Shown here: positions 21,151-32,480 of the stretch, piece after piece
Layout: every line of letters begins with the position of its first letter
How positions within the stretch are numbered: position 1 is the stretch's first letter
Source: Microstegium vimineum
Taxonomy: Eukaryota; Streptophyta; Magnoliopsida; Poales; Poaceae
Reading direction: 5' to 3'
DNA length: 64,000 bases
Assembly (NCBI GenBank): GCA_022036555.1
Contig: CM039135.1
Span: 40,836,799-40,900,798, forward strand
The notes under the pieces: model-generated
Told to the model about the DNA's origin: nothing
Seen by the model: the letters and a program-made list of their open reading frames with translations, nothing else
Database searches by the model: none
Program-made: the position numbers and the translations under genes

Positions 21151-22230
21151 CCTCCCAGTCTTCTGCTCAGTCTTGTTCTTCTAAACTCCAGCACTACCAC
21201 CCTGCTTCTGTTGCTGATGATTCCCAACAAACTTCTGATTGTACTACTTCGGAAGAGGACACACATTGGAATAATGCCCCACCTTTCTATAGTTGAAACA
21301 GACATTATTGGTTTGCTTGGCAACCACTTGATTATTTGGGCCAGCATTCTGCCTAGGGTACTGAGAACCCCTAGAGAACTGATGCCCAGACTGCTGCTGA
21401 GGAGGACGATACTGAAAGCGATTATGGTTCTGAGGGTGGTAGATAATCGTCTACCTCTTCTGATTACCACTAGAAGACCCAACAACAGCTTTCTTCTTCT
21501 TTGCCTCCCTATGGATGCGCAGAGAACTCTCGGCAGAGATAGTCATGCTCACCACCTCATGATAGGTAGCATTAGGATTGTGATTGAGCATGGTGTGCAG
21601 CTTAGTTGAGAGCCCCCTGAGAAACCACCTCTTCTTCTTAGCATCTGTACTGACATGCTCAACAACATATTGAGAGAGATGATTGAACTTGCCCACGTAC
21701 TGCATAACCGTGGATTCTCCATGCTTGAGAGTCAGGAACTCTTCTAACTTGGACTCCATCACACCAGCAGGAATATAATGAGCACAAAAAGCCTCACGAA
21801 ATTCCGTCCAAGTGGCACGATGACCCCCGGGCTGCATAGCTGTAAAAGTCGACCACCAAGATCCTGCTGCACCACGAAGCTGCTGAGCTACAAAGACTGG
21901 CTTCTGCACCTCTGTACAATTAATCAGCTCGAACTTCTGCTCCATGGTGCAAAGCCAATCATCAGCTTCCAATGGCTCCTCTGCCTTAGTGAACACCGGG
22001 AGACGCGTGTCTGTGAAATCGACATAAGTCGTCCCCTGATTATTATTATTATTGTGACCCCGGTTCCCATGACCACCTTGGTTGTGATGTTGAGCAAGCT
22101 CATGCAAGAGGCGAGCATTATCCGCCGAAACATTGATCAACGTAGCCAAGGTTTGTGCCAAGGTGAGAGGGACTAGTGCTGGATCAGAAAGTTCCCCATC
22201 ATGAGCCCCAACATTGTTAGGATCAGCCAT
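21151..22230 (-). pseudogene. Chromovirus D gag with altered zinc knuckle
   Basis: MADPNNVGAHDGEL begins at 22230, and a retrotransposon gag domain follows (LEADDWLCTMEQKFELINC, WTEFREAFCAHYIP, EFLTLKHGESTVMQY). A stop near 21451 ends the first frame. The same frame continues to a zinc knuckle CFNYRKVGHYSNVC, in which the second Cys is Tyr. Two further stops occur before the protease. Nucleic-acid binding by the knuckle would be impaired. Confidence 0.85.
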
Positions 22231-22410
22231 CTGTTTGCACAAACATACTTTTATTGAACACAAGCATAAAAGTACCAAAGTGCCCACACATATATTACAT
22301 GACCATCATAAAAGTTTTGGAAACTAAAGAGTTCTGAAAGCGATAAAGGTAGATTATATTACAAAGATCCACTACTCGCATCCGAACTAGACAACTAGAG
22401 AAACCATGAT

Positions 22411-22575
22411 CTACTCGTCGTCACTAAGGACCACAACCTCCACCTCCTGCTCGTCCTCAACGATCACCTCTGGCTCTGGCTCGACTCCACCCTGAGCCTC
22501 AGGAGTAGGTGCAAAGAACTGGTCCCCAAAGGATAGGTCTATCTGAACAAGCTCTCCCAGGTCCTCTGCCATAGC
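22411..22575 (-). pseudogene. In-frame acidic tail beyond the TAG of the extra ORF
   Basis: After TAG 22576-22578 the same frame stays open for 54 codons to TAG 22411-22413. It contains AMAEDLGELVQIDLSFGD, then GGVEPEPEVIVEDEQEVEV and ends VVVLSDDE. The conserved-looking acidic composition suggests that the ancestral protein was about 226 residues and that the internal stop is a lesion or a readthrough site. VVVLSDDE fits the hydrophobic core plus acidic flank of SUMO-interaction motifs. Confidence 0.5.
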
Positions 22576-23091
22576 CTACTGCTGATACTTGGGGTTCAGC
22601 ATGTTGGTGAGGTGACGCACTTCCTCATGAAGCACATTGTTGTACACCTCAAGGTTGCCTACATAGTGCCCCAAGTTGAGGTACATCTCAGACAAAAGGT
22701 ACTCTCGGTCCCAGGCTTCATTCCTCTCTCCCATTGCTTCGTACATGAAACCCTCAGCGAGATTCACCTCTGTCTCCTTAGCTAACAGCTGCTCCTCCTT
22801 CTCTGTCAGCTGTGCCTCCTTCCCTGCCAGCTGCGCCTGACACTCCTGCAACTCAGCCTCCAGCTCCTCCACTCTGTCCTCAAGAGTGTCAGTCCTGCCA
22901 GAAAACTCGTCCCTGTTTGCCTTCATCCGGCCCAGCTCCGTCCTCAGGTACTCGATCTTCGCCTTGCGACGAGAATTGTGACTAGCACCCTGCTGGTTGC
23001 TCTCGCCACCGTCTCCACGTGACGCCATCCTGTAGTGAGGGATGCCCCGCGGTCTGGAGAACTTGCGAGCCGTGCACTTAGTCCTGGCCAT
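22576..23091 (-). CDS. Extra chromovirus ORF: histone-H3-tail-like N-terminus plus coiled coil
   Basis: ATG at 23089-23091 opens 171 codons ending at TAG 22576-22578. The protein starts MARTKCTARKFSRPRG. Histone H3 starts MARTKQTARKS, so residues 1-9 after Met removal agree except Gln5 to Cys, and Ser10 is displaced by Phe. Residues about 55-125 are a heptad-rich, Glu/Gln/Leu-rich coiled coil (ELEAELQECQAQLAGKEAQL and similar). Met-Ala at the start predicts Met removal, exposing Ala1 as in H3. The ORF lies between the lost leader and gag on the same strand. In-frame coding continues after the TAG (next entry). I recognise no enzyme domain, and the function is unknown. Confidence 0.65.
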   Translation of the reverse strand: MARTKCTARKFSRPRGIPHYRMASRGDGGESNQQGASHNSRRKAKIEYLRTELGRMKANRDEFSGRTDTLEDRVEELEAELQECQAQLAGKEAQLTEKEEQLLAKETEVNLAEGFMYEAMGERNEAWDREYLLSEMYLNLGHYVGNLEVYNNVLHEEVRHLTNMLNPKYQQ

Positions 23092-23130
23092 CCTATAGAC
23101 AAGATTTAAAAGGGGCAAGTAAGTACTATG

Positions 23131-23388
23131 AACACCTCGGGCTTATACCCAAACTCGATTTGACCAATTAATCGACAAGGACGATAACTAGAACAACGAT
23201 GAACGAGACGACGACAATGCGCCCGGACGTCAAGGCTCAGATTGCTCAAAAAGCGGAACTCGCGAAGTAGACGGAGGTCTTGTAGATGCAGCCCGTCGAG
23301 ATCGTAAGAACTCGTGAATAAACTAGAACTAATGCGATAAAAGTAGATGCTGGAAAAGTAGATAAAAAGTAATAGATTTGTATTTGAT
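23131..23388 (-). repeat. Gypsy G 3' LTR remnant
   Basis: These 258 bp match 28762-29041 (280 bp). The difference is a 22-bp deletion between CTCG and GTCG, which leaves CTCGATTTGACC. The remnant lacks the 29 bp at one tip and about 518 bp at the other. At 23389 it joins coding sequence for the RNase H end, so the deletion ran from pol into the LTR. Confidence 0.85.
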
Positions 23389-24915
23389 AGAACAATGCTG
23401 AGTAACAAAATCAGCCATCACCTGCCCTTTAACTGCCTTAGTTGATTCATACCTTAGATCAAATTCAGACAGCGCCAAAATCCATTTGCCGATTCTCCCA
23501 CTCAATATCGGCATCGACAGCATATACTTGACCACATCATCTTTGCATATGACGGTACATTCGGCCGATAGCAAATAATGCCTTAACTTTGTACAAGAGA
23601 AGTACAAACATAAACACAATTTCTCAACGGCCGAATACCTAGTTTCAGCATCTACCAGCCTTCTGCTCAAGTAATAAATTATTTGTTCCTTCCCTTCAAA
23701 CTCTTGAATCAAGGCTGATCGGATAACGCCGTCATCGACAGACAAATATAATCTGAAGGGTTTCCCGTGTTGAGGTGGAATCAAAACTAGAAGATTTACC
23801 AGGTACCTCTTTATTTCCTCCAAGGCCGATTGCTGCTCCTCTTTCCACACAAATTCCTGATCGTCCTTTAGCTTCAGCAATGGGCTAAAAGATTTAATCT
23901 TTCCAGACAAATTAGATATAAATCTTCTAATAAAATTAATCTTGCCTACCAAAGATTGCAACTCAGTCTTGTTTGCAGGAGCAACCACTTTGTTGATCGC
24001 ATCAATGGATTTTCTGCTGATCTCTATACCTCTTTGATGTACCATGAAACCGAGGAATTGACCCGCCGACACGCCAAACGTGCACTTATTCGGATTCATC
24101 TTTAGTCCATGTTCCCTTGTGCACTCCAGAATCTTTCGCGGATCGGCAAGATGCTTCTCAAAGTTTCCGGACTTAACCACCATATCGTCAATATATATTT
24201 CGACCAACGTGCCGATGTACTTATGAAAAATAAAATTCATCGCTCTTTGATAAGTAGCACCGGCGTTCTTCAACCCAAAAGTGATTACGACCCACTCAAA
24301 CAAGCCGACGTGACCTGGACACCTAAAAGCAGTTTTGGATATATCTTCTTCAGCCATGAATATCTGATTATACCCAGCACTACCATCCATAAAACTGATA
24401 ATTTGATGTCCAGCAGAAGCATCAACTAGCAGGTCAGCAACGGGCATTGGATAGCCGTCCATCGGCGTAGCTTTATTGAGATTCCTGAAATCAATACAAA
24501 CACGAAGTTTTCTATTCTTTTTATATACAGGAACCACATTAGAAATCCATTTAGCATATCGGCATTGCCGAATAAATCCAGCTTCGATTAATTTTGTAAT
24601 CTCAGCTTTAATATCAGGTAACACAGTAGGATTACATCGGCATGCTGGCTCCCAATGTGATTGAAATCCCGACTTAATAGGTAACCGATGTTCAACTATT
24701 GATCGGTCTAAACCAGGCATCTTGGTATAATCCCAAGAAAAACAATCTTTATATTCTTTTAACAAATCACTCAACTGTTGTTTACATTGGGAATCTAACT
24801 TAGCACTAATAAAAGTTGGCCTAGGCTTGCTACCGTTGCCGATGTCTATTTCTAGCAAATCATCGGCTGATGTGAACCCTTGTCCAAGTTTTCCATCATC
24901 GACGAACCGATCCAT
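23389..24915 (-). pseudogene. Gypsy G reverse transcriptase and RNase H
   Basis: From MDRFVDDGKLGQGF at 24915 the frame contains the RT domain: KLRVCIDFRNLNKATPMDGY, SFMDGSAGYNQI and catalytic EIYIDDMVVKS near 24190. RNase H follows, with RLYLSVDDGVIRSALIQE and YYLSRRLVDAETRYS, then KCYLSMPILSGRIGKW-like text (VKYMLSMPILSGRIGKW here). The coding region stops after KGQVMADFVTQHC, where LTR sequence begins. YIDDMVVKS and the pattern of RNase H are those of the Tat/Athila group. Integrase is absent. Confidence 0.87.
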
Positions 24916-25622
24916 TAAACTTCTTCTTCAGAACCGACTGCTTGGATCGGTGTAATCCGGTAATCGGCTACCTTGAGGAATTCTGTATCCCAAGCTTCAC
25001 CAGATATGCACTTGGTCTGCTCATAGGTTTCTGATTCTGCCGACGCAACTATTGACGGGACTTCACTCCGAACGACTTCAATTCTGTCTCCAACCCATTG
25101 CACAAGGCTTTGGTGCATCGTAGAAGGGATGCAACAATTAGTGTGAATCCAATCCCTTCCCAGAAGCAAATTGTAGGTCCCTTTGCCGCTGATCACAAAA
25201 AACGTCGTCGGCAAAGTTTTACTGTCGATAGTCAATTCGACACATACGGCTCTCATAGCTGGTGACACATTGCCTTCAAAATATTTTAGCTTCATGTCTG
25301 TCTTGACTAAGTCTTGGTCACCTTTTCCAAGCGTCCTGAACATGACATACAACATTATATTAATCAACGCTCCACCATCGACTAACATCTTTGATATCGG
25401 TTGTCCATCGACTTTGCCCTTGAAAAACAAGGCTCTTAGATGCTGCCTTTCATCATCGGCCGGTTTCTCAAAGACAACTGTCATTGGATCTAGCACTAGC
25501 TGAGCCATATTAGCAGCTTCTTCCTCAGCATCAGTAGGTGCATAAATTCCATCGGCAACATAACAACCATGTTGACTTCTACCGATGGACTCCTCTCCTG
25601 ATGTTTTGGCCTCCACTCCCAA
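24916..25622 (-). pseudogene. Gypsy G protease region
   Basis: The frame contains MLVDGGALINIMLYVMFRTLG, corresponding to the D-G-G-S/A protease site of Tat elements, then a flap region and NLLLGRDWIHTN, a conserved post-active-site motif. It runs to a TGA at the start of the RT frame, with RT restarting in another frame. Confidence 0.8.
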
Positions 25623-25768
25623 ACTGGAGGTTCTCCCTTCGAAGACCTATAACCCAGATCATTCTAGCGTTCACGCTGGATCCTCCTTCTTTGAGTCTTT
25701 GTCAAGCCTTTGGGACACCATTGAGGAAGCTTAGTCTTCCAAACAGGTTGGTATTGTTTCTCACTGTG

Positions 25769-26785
25769 TCAGCTTGCGTTACCCCTTATGTTTAGATCTC
25801 TAGAGAATATCTCTTCATCGGGCACCCTTGCATTAGCCCTCTCTTCAAACTCCTCTTGAGGGATACGCTTGCCAAGCCTGTCATGTACACTAAATTTGCC
25901 CCCCAGCCGATCATGTACTGATTCTTTTCCTCTGATCGGTCTAGCATAGCTTGATCCCTGACCTTCAAAGCGAGACTTCTTCTCTGACCGATCAGTAGGA
26001 TAGTACCCATTGCATTCAGGACAATTATCGGCAGTGGGCAGCTTGATGCCTTCCTCCCAACAATGGACAAAGAAGGGGCATTTCCAATGATATTTATGCC
26101 GATACCACTCTTGGCGTCTCTCTTCTTCCTGTTGCCGATGCTGCTCTTCTCGCGAACGCTCATATTCCTGTCGTGGCCTCCTGTGCATGATTACAACGCC
26201 ATATGACGCAAGTCTTTGAGGCCTCCTGGAGCTGCTGCTGTCATTGACAGTTCTTTTACCTTCTCTTTCATCGGCAAGCTTCTTTCCCTTTACATCTTGC
26301 ATAGCTATTTGATGTTCGGGGTCCACCGATAAATTTTTCTTGGCTACTTCCGATGTCAGTACTTTGACTTTCCCACTGATTTCCACCATATTATTTGGAA
26401 ATGGATGCTGGTCAATTTTCATCGGCCTCTGAACTTTAGAATTTTCAAACTTAATTCGCCCAGATTCAATTTCTGACTTCAACTGCTGCCTAAAGACTTT
26501 GCAATCATTGGTACTGTGCGAGATTGCATCATGCCACTTACAGTACCTCATCCTTCGAAGCTCTTCAGCCGATGGAATCACTTGATTAGGCGCCAGCTTC
26601 ATCCGCCCTTCTTGTAGCAACAGATCAAATATTCTATCGGTTTTAGCAGTATCAAAAGTGAATCTCTCAGCCTCCTTTTGACCAAACGGACAGGATATTG
26701 ACTTCTTATCCTTTACCCACTCAGCAACATCGATATCCGTCCCCTCATCTGACTCAAAATCTTCCTCTTGTTCAATGAAGGACAC
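25769..26785 (-). pseudogene. Gypsy G gag C-terminal part
   Basis: The frame carries YCKWHDAISHSTNDC, the atypical CCHC-like knuckle of RIRE2/Retand-type gag. A long charged region follows, with SREEQHRQQEEERRQEWYR and WKCPFFVHCWEEGIKLPTAD then CPECNGYYP. VHDRLGGKFSVHDRLG is a short tandem repeat. The frame is separated from the upstream gag core by a stop near 26786-26800. Confidence 0.78.
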
Positions 26786-26799
26786 CTTATTCTAAGTCT

Positions 26800-28693
26800 T
26801 TCTAGGCTCGAAGGTTTTAACTTCTTGATCGGCAACTCTTTGCACGAGATGGCTCAGGCTTTCGAACTCTTGAGATGCATACTTATCCCTGATGTGCGGC
26901 AGTAATCCCTGGAAAGCCAAATCTGTCAATTGCCAATCATCCAGCACTAAGCTGTAGCATTTATTCTTCACGTCTCGAAGCCTTTAGACGAAGCTTTCTA
27001 CCGATTCGTCATTGCGCTGCTTCAGCTTGACCAAATCGGTGATCCTCTTCTCATGAACGCCAGAGAAGAAGCACTTGTGAAACTGCTTCTCCAGATCGGC
27101 CCATGTAATCATAGAATTTGGAGGAAGCGAGATGAACCACGTAAACGTCGATCCAGATAAAGATGATGAAAACAATCTTACCCTCAGCTCATCTCTGCTA
27201 GCAGCCTCTCCACATGGAATAATGAAGCGGTTGATGTGCTCCATTGTCGACGTGTCATCTTGGCCGGAAAACTTCGTAAAATCTGGCACCTTGTACCGAT
27301 TCGAGAGAGGGATAAAGTCATGCCTGAGAGTACGACGTCCGACAAGAATACGTATTGACCTTAGGTTTTATACTGAAGTGCTCTTTCATCACTTCGGCTA
27401 TTTTATCGGCCTAGTACGCATCCTGATCCTGCCGATGGATCGACTGAATATTAACTGGTTGGGCCGGCAGGTACATTCTTTCTGGCCTTTGCGGTGGATA
27501 AGCCGATCCAATTGGCATAGGCGCAGCACCACATTGTTGAATATTAGGCACCGGTTGATTTACCGATGTATAACCTTGGACGCTCACTGGGGCATATTGC
27601 GGCATGATATTCATCGGTCGATATACCGATGTTTCATTCTGAGAGTTTGCCGGATAATTGTACTGTTGTGCTCCCGCTACTTGGTGATCAGGTTGTACCA
27701 CCTGTTGTTGAACTGGACTGGTCCATACAAGATTATAAGTCATCAACATGTGACTTGCCGATAATTGATAACTACCCGGCGCCTGCTGCTCTTGCACCTT
27801 GGAATAATCAACAAATTGACCTCCATGGTGTACTGACATTCTAGCCTGAGTATTTGCCATCATCATGGGATGATTCATCACTGCCAAATCTTGTTGCATC
27901 GGCAAAGAATTTGCCGATGCAACAAGATTTGGCAGTGATGAATCATCCCATGATGATGGCAAGGTATCACCATCTGAAGATCTCCTGGCAGCAACTGTAC
28001 ATTTGGAGAAGACGTAGCATAATGTACTATCGGACTCATCGGCTGTGCCGATATTATCGACTCCATAGAGGCTTTTCCCACTGCACTATTGCCTTGGATC
28101 AGTTTAGCATCGGCAGATGAATCCGGAGGCATACCGTATCCCCACCAGCTAGCGGGAGTTGGCTGACTTTGGACTATATGTCCTGACATTGCCGATACCA
28201 CCGGATCGGTGTTCAACCGAATGACACTTGCAGGGCTTGATCTCGGTGGCGTAGCTTCATCGGTAGAAGGATTCACAGGTTGGAACGCTGGAGCCGCCGA
28301 TGAAGTCCTGGCAGATGCCGATCCAAGTTGATAATACGCTGGACCAACATACCTAGGTGGTTGTCCTTCTTTGAAAGATTGCATGACAGCATTGTATATA
28401 GTATTGTACAACACATTGGAGTGGCTAATCAACGCCTGATTTAACGCAAAATTAACCATGTCTTGCAACTTACCAGGATTGGCATCGAAAGTGACCTGCC
28501 GAGGCAACGACGGATCTTGCTTCTGGACTGCGTCGTCACTCCTGTTTAGGATGAAGGATTTCAGATATAACTGCTTGTACTCCTCCATAGCCTGCTCCAT
28601 AGCTTGCTTCTGATCATCTTTTAGATCTCCTTCGGAGACTTCAATGACGTTCCTTGGATCAACGTCAGTAGAACCACCCATGATCATGATCAA
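26800..28693 (-). pseudogene. Gypsy G gag N-terminal part, fragmented
   Basis: The start MGGSTDVDPRNVIEVSEGD is near 28680, just after the primer-binding site. The reading is interrupted by a 109-bp perfect palindrome at 27854-27962, and a frame change brings in 27962-27411 and then 27289-26984. The retrotransposon gag core DFTKFSGQDDTSTMEHINRF and FTWFISLPPNSMITWADLE is in the last piece. At least two frameshifts and stops are present. Confidence 0.75.
27854..27962. repeat. Perfect palindrome, 53-bp arms, 3-nt loop
   Basis: Arms 27854-27906 and 27910-27962 are exact reverse complements, with GAA between them. It lies in gag of gypsy G and breaks the frame. One arm is normal gag coding sequence, so the other is an inverted copy of it. 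Confidence 0.95.
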
Positions 28694-28706
28694 GAGATGT
28701 ATCTAG

Positions 28707-28726
28707 GGTCCCACCGGGTGTGCCAA
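28707..28726 (-). other. Gypsy G primer-binding site
   Basis: On the minus strand TTGGCACACCCGGTGGGACC follows the 5' LTR after a short CCTCTT spacer. It has the TGGCxC...GTGGG form seen in Tat-type elements. The tRNA identity is not assigned. Confidence 0.55.
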
Positions 28727-28732
28727 AAGAGG

Positions 28733-29559
28733 TGTTGACACAAAAAGCGTTGAGATCTGCGAACACCTCAGGCTTATACCTGAACTCGGTTTCCAAAGGT
28801 GTGCTAGTCGATTTGACCAATTAATCGACAAGGACGATAACTAGAACAACGATGAACGAGACGACGGCGATGCGCCCGGACGTCAAGGCTCAGATTGCTC
28901 AAAAAGCAAAACTCGCGAAGTAGACGGAGGCCTTGTAGATGCAGCCCGTCGAGATCGTAAGAACTCGTGAATAAACTAGAACTAATGCGATAAAAGTAGA
29001 TGCTGGAAAAGTAGATAAAAAGTAATAGATTTGTATTTGATTGATTTTTTTCTCACGCCGACCCTAGGTACATATGTATACCCCGGTAAGGAGGAGTTGT
29101 ACACAGACACGACACATACCTAAACAAAACTCTTACTTTTAAGGAAATAAATTACTCATGCAAGAGTCGGACTTGAACTAATATAAACAAATACTAGCAT
29201 ATAATCACTAGTTTCCATGTCCATCTTCTTCACGATGAAACTTTCCATCGGTAGATTCTTTTAATCCGCAACCTTCTTCTATTGCTATCGGCATATTCCT
29301 GCTGACGTCAGCTACATCTCGCATCCATCGGCAATCATTCCCGATCGGCAATGTTTTCCTGTTTCCATCGGCAACACCCTTCTGATCAGCCAATGCCTTC
29401 TTTCGTTTATTCAATCTCTTGTTTCTATCGGCAATCCGATTGGTGGGATGCTGATGCCGATAAGAAAAAGCAACCATCTTTCTACCGATCGGTGTAACTA
29501 CCCTTCTACTGATCAGTGTATCCGGTTCATATTGACATGTACAAAAAACGGTGTCAACA
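28733..29559 (-). repeat. Gypsy G 5' LTR
   Basis: The 827-bp LTR has ends TGTTGACAC and GTGTCAACA that are inverted repeats of each other. It directly abuts chromovirus D LTR sequence at 29560. Confidence 0.88.
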
Positions 29560-32475
29560 AATACGCTATGTGTAAGTGACCGGAAATCATCTACTAGAAA
29601 ACTCTAAGCATACTAAGCATTTTTAGCAAAAGTTTTATCTTTGAACAAGTGACAAGGTAAAGGTACAATAGTACAAGGATAAGGTCATGCATCGAGTAAG
29701 AATTTAATAAAGTACCATAATGCAATAATATAACCATAATTGTATTTAAATAAAAGATTTTAAATACAAGGAAAGGTTTTGATGCACCGGGGTTTGCCTT
29801 GGTTGGAGGGATACACAAACTCGTGCTCAGATTCAAGAAACGAGAAAACCTCTTCACTAGAGGTATCCTACCCAACCAACGAACAATCTACACGATAATA
29901 TGTTATAATTAGATGATGTTTGAAATGATAGACATGATGCTTTGCAACACACAAACAGGTATTAAAAGGATGAACAAAACAAATTATAACCTTGAGTACA
30001 ACTTTCCTTCATGAAAGAAAAGTTAAACTAAAGTATAAAGCAAATTAAACAACATGAATAAACTAATTACTAAGTTTAATAATTATGTCCAAAAGCATTG
30101 AACAAACAACACATTAAAATACATATCCAAACTGCGGTTGTCACTAGACAAATGACCATTTGCATCAATTAATATAAAATCACTCAAAACCTAAAGTCAT
30201 TAGGGTTTCTAATCATTTTATAATTAAATAACAATTAGCCATGTATAACAGTTCATCCAAAAATTCCCAAACTTTTTGTACAACAAGATATAAGTATATA
30301 AAGGTTACACAAAATTCCCAGAATTTTTTGAGCACTACACAGAGCATGAAAAATCATGAAAAAATCATTTCTTAATTACTTTGAGCATTTTTACAAGATT
30401 AAAAATGTACTGAACATGGACAGGTTATAATTTTCTTAAATACTACACATCACAGAGAGCATACAAAAATTTTTACAGAATTTATTTATGCACAGAAATA
30501 AACATATGAAAATAACAAAAAGCTTTACTGTGCAAAACTAGAAATTAAGAAAACCCTTCATAACCTTCACTGACACCTGAGTCCCGCATGTCAGTGAGCC
30601 AGAGCAGAGCAGCGGCGCCGACGACCAAAGAACACAGCGGCGCGTCGCTGTCAGTGAACCAAATGGCAAACCGATTCATGCGCTGGACTCTACGTCTCAT
30701 CCCGAACCCAACAAGGTGCGACACGACCAAAACCATCCCTCAGAAACTCCTCACCGGCGGCAATGGCGGCAACCCGCGCTCGGTCACGCATACGCCGGCG
30801 AGTAGAGACATGCGCCGGAGAAACCAAGCGCACCAACGGACTCAGCAGCCCCCAAACAACGCGAACCGCACGCAAAACAAATGAAAAACTCCACACATCG
30901 ACCTTGCCGACGGCCATGGCGACACCCCGCACGCGGCCGCACATGCGCCGGAGAACCCAAGCCATAATCGGCTCAACCAACTACCCAGCATGATTAGCGG
31001 CCCCAAACAACGCGGACCGCAAGAAGAACGAAGCAAAACCCTAATGTAACGACCTCGCCGACGGCCATGCCAGACGACGGAGGTCTGCGCGACGTGCGCC
31101 GGCGAAACTGCGCACGCGCTCGAACAACCAACACTTCGACAAGACTCAAGACGGCTAGGCGAAGCTAGCGCAAGACTCGGATAAGGAAGAGGCCAACGAA
31201 CGAGCTCTCATGGCGGTGAGTACCGACGCGGCAGCGCAAAACATGCCGAAGCAAACGAACTCAGCCAATCGGCCAAAATTAGCAACACCCATGCACCCTA
31301 CGAGCATCAGAAGCTCACCCTGGTTGCGAGGCGCTCGCTAACTCGGCTGGAGAGGAAGAAGATGAAGCTGGCAACAGAGATCGTGCTGGTGGAAACGTGA
31401 ACCGAGCGACAGCCTTGGCGTTCCCGGAACTATAGGCCACCAAAGAGGAAACGGCGAAGCCGATGAGGTTCAGTGATAAACGGAGAAGACGAAACAAGAA
31501 CCAGAAGACAATGTGGCTCCTGTAGCTCGGACAACAGCAGACCAGAGCGGTGGCGCTCTCGCCGGAGACGGAGAAGATGGGGTTGCGCCGGGCAAACGAA
31601 GGCTCGACGGCTTCAACCAGCCTATGCTGAACATGTGTGAGATCAGTACGAAGGCATTGGCAGTGGATTGGAGGCTTGGAAGTGACTAATGAGCACGTAC
31701 GAGCTCGTCGATGTGGGAGGCACTCGCAGCGGAGCAGAGTAGAGCGGGTGCACGACGTGGAAAGGGAGCAAGGAGTGGACTCCATCCTGTTTTGAGGAGT
31801 GTGGAGTGTGCGCGACGACGCCACACACACGATAGGACAACCGTTGAGGGTAGGAGGCGCTCGGTGGCGTCGGCAGGTGGCCGGCCAGGTGTCGGCGTCG
31901 AGCTCCACGCCGCCATGCAGGTGTTTGATGAAATGATTGAACTGACCCTGAGACTATTTTGAAAAATGCACAAGCTTACAAGGGTTTTCATGAAAAACTT
32001 TGAATACCAAAGTTGCTCAAAATTTCATGATCTACAACTTTGTCAATATGCACTTTTTCAAACTCGGCCTAGAAATGAAAATGCATTTTTGAAATTTGAA
32101 ACCTCTTTTAAAAGGGTTATACCCCTTTGAATTACTTTAAAAACTTGAAAACACTAGAAAATATGTAAACACAACAAATGCAATTCAAACAGAGCTCTAC
32201 CATATTGCTTAAACAACCAAATGCCAATTCTTTATAGATTTTGAAAATCATGTTTAGGGTTTAATCCACCCCCTTTGGAAATTAGGGTTTGGAGTTGAAT
32301 TTGCAAGTTTGAATTTGAAAAGATGACTAGCATTCACCCATATGATTCAAACACAACCAAGTAAACTCATTTTAGTTCAATGCATAAAAAGCTTCTCAAA
32401 CAAGTGAATGATGCTTAATGCATATGATGGCATGATCAAGTTTTAATTAAAAGTTTAAACACCAGGGGTGTTACA
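29560..32475 (-). repeat. Chromovirus D 5' LTR, inner end missing
   Basis: 29560-29815 matches 16592-16850 of the 3' LTR, and 31730-32475 matches 16852-17549. The roughly 1.9 kb between them is absent from the 3' LTR. This internal part (30580-31720) is GC-rich, with open frames that show no domain. The sense 3' part of the LTR, about 1.15 kb matching 15447-16590, is missing here because of the gypsy G insertion and deletion. The intact LTR was probably about 4 kb. Confidence 0.8.
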
Positions 32476-32480
32476 CTTAT

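Larger units (their letters stand above)
23131..29559 (-). mobile_element. Gypsy G: Tat-type element with internal and terminal deletions
   Basis: The 5' LTR is complete at 28733-29559 (plus strand TGTTGACA...GTGTCAACA, 827 bp). The 3' LTR survives only as 23131-23388, matching 28762-29041. Gag, protease, RT and the first RNase H are present, but integrase and the second RNase H expected of this lineage are missing. It sits in the 5' LTR of chromovirus D (junction 29559/29560). On the left it joins chromovirus leader directly, without the LTR tip or target duplication, so a later deletion removed that junction. Multiple stops and frameshifts are present. Confidence 0.85.
15447..32475 (-). mobile_element. 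Chromovirus D: Ty3/gypsy element with chromodomain
   Basis: On the plus strand it starts TGTGACAG and ends GGTGTTACA, with target duplication CTTAT at 15442-15446 and 32476-32480. The 3' LTR is 15447-17549, and the remaining 5' LTR is 29560-32475. Inside, read on the minus strand, are an extra coiled-coil ORF, gag, protease, RT, RNase H, integrase and a terminal chromodomain, the order of Tekay/Del-like chromoviruses. A Tat-type element and an associated deletion removed the inner end of the 5' LTR and the primer-binding region. All pol frames are broken. Confidence 0.9.
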
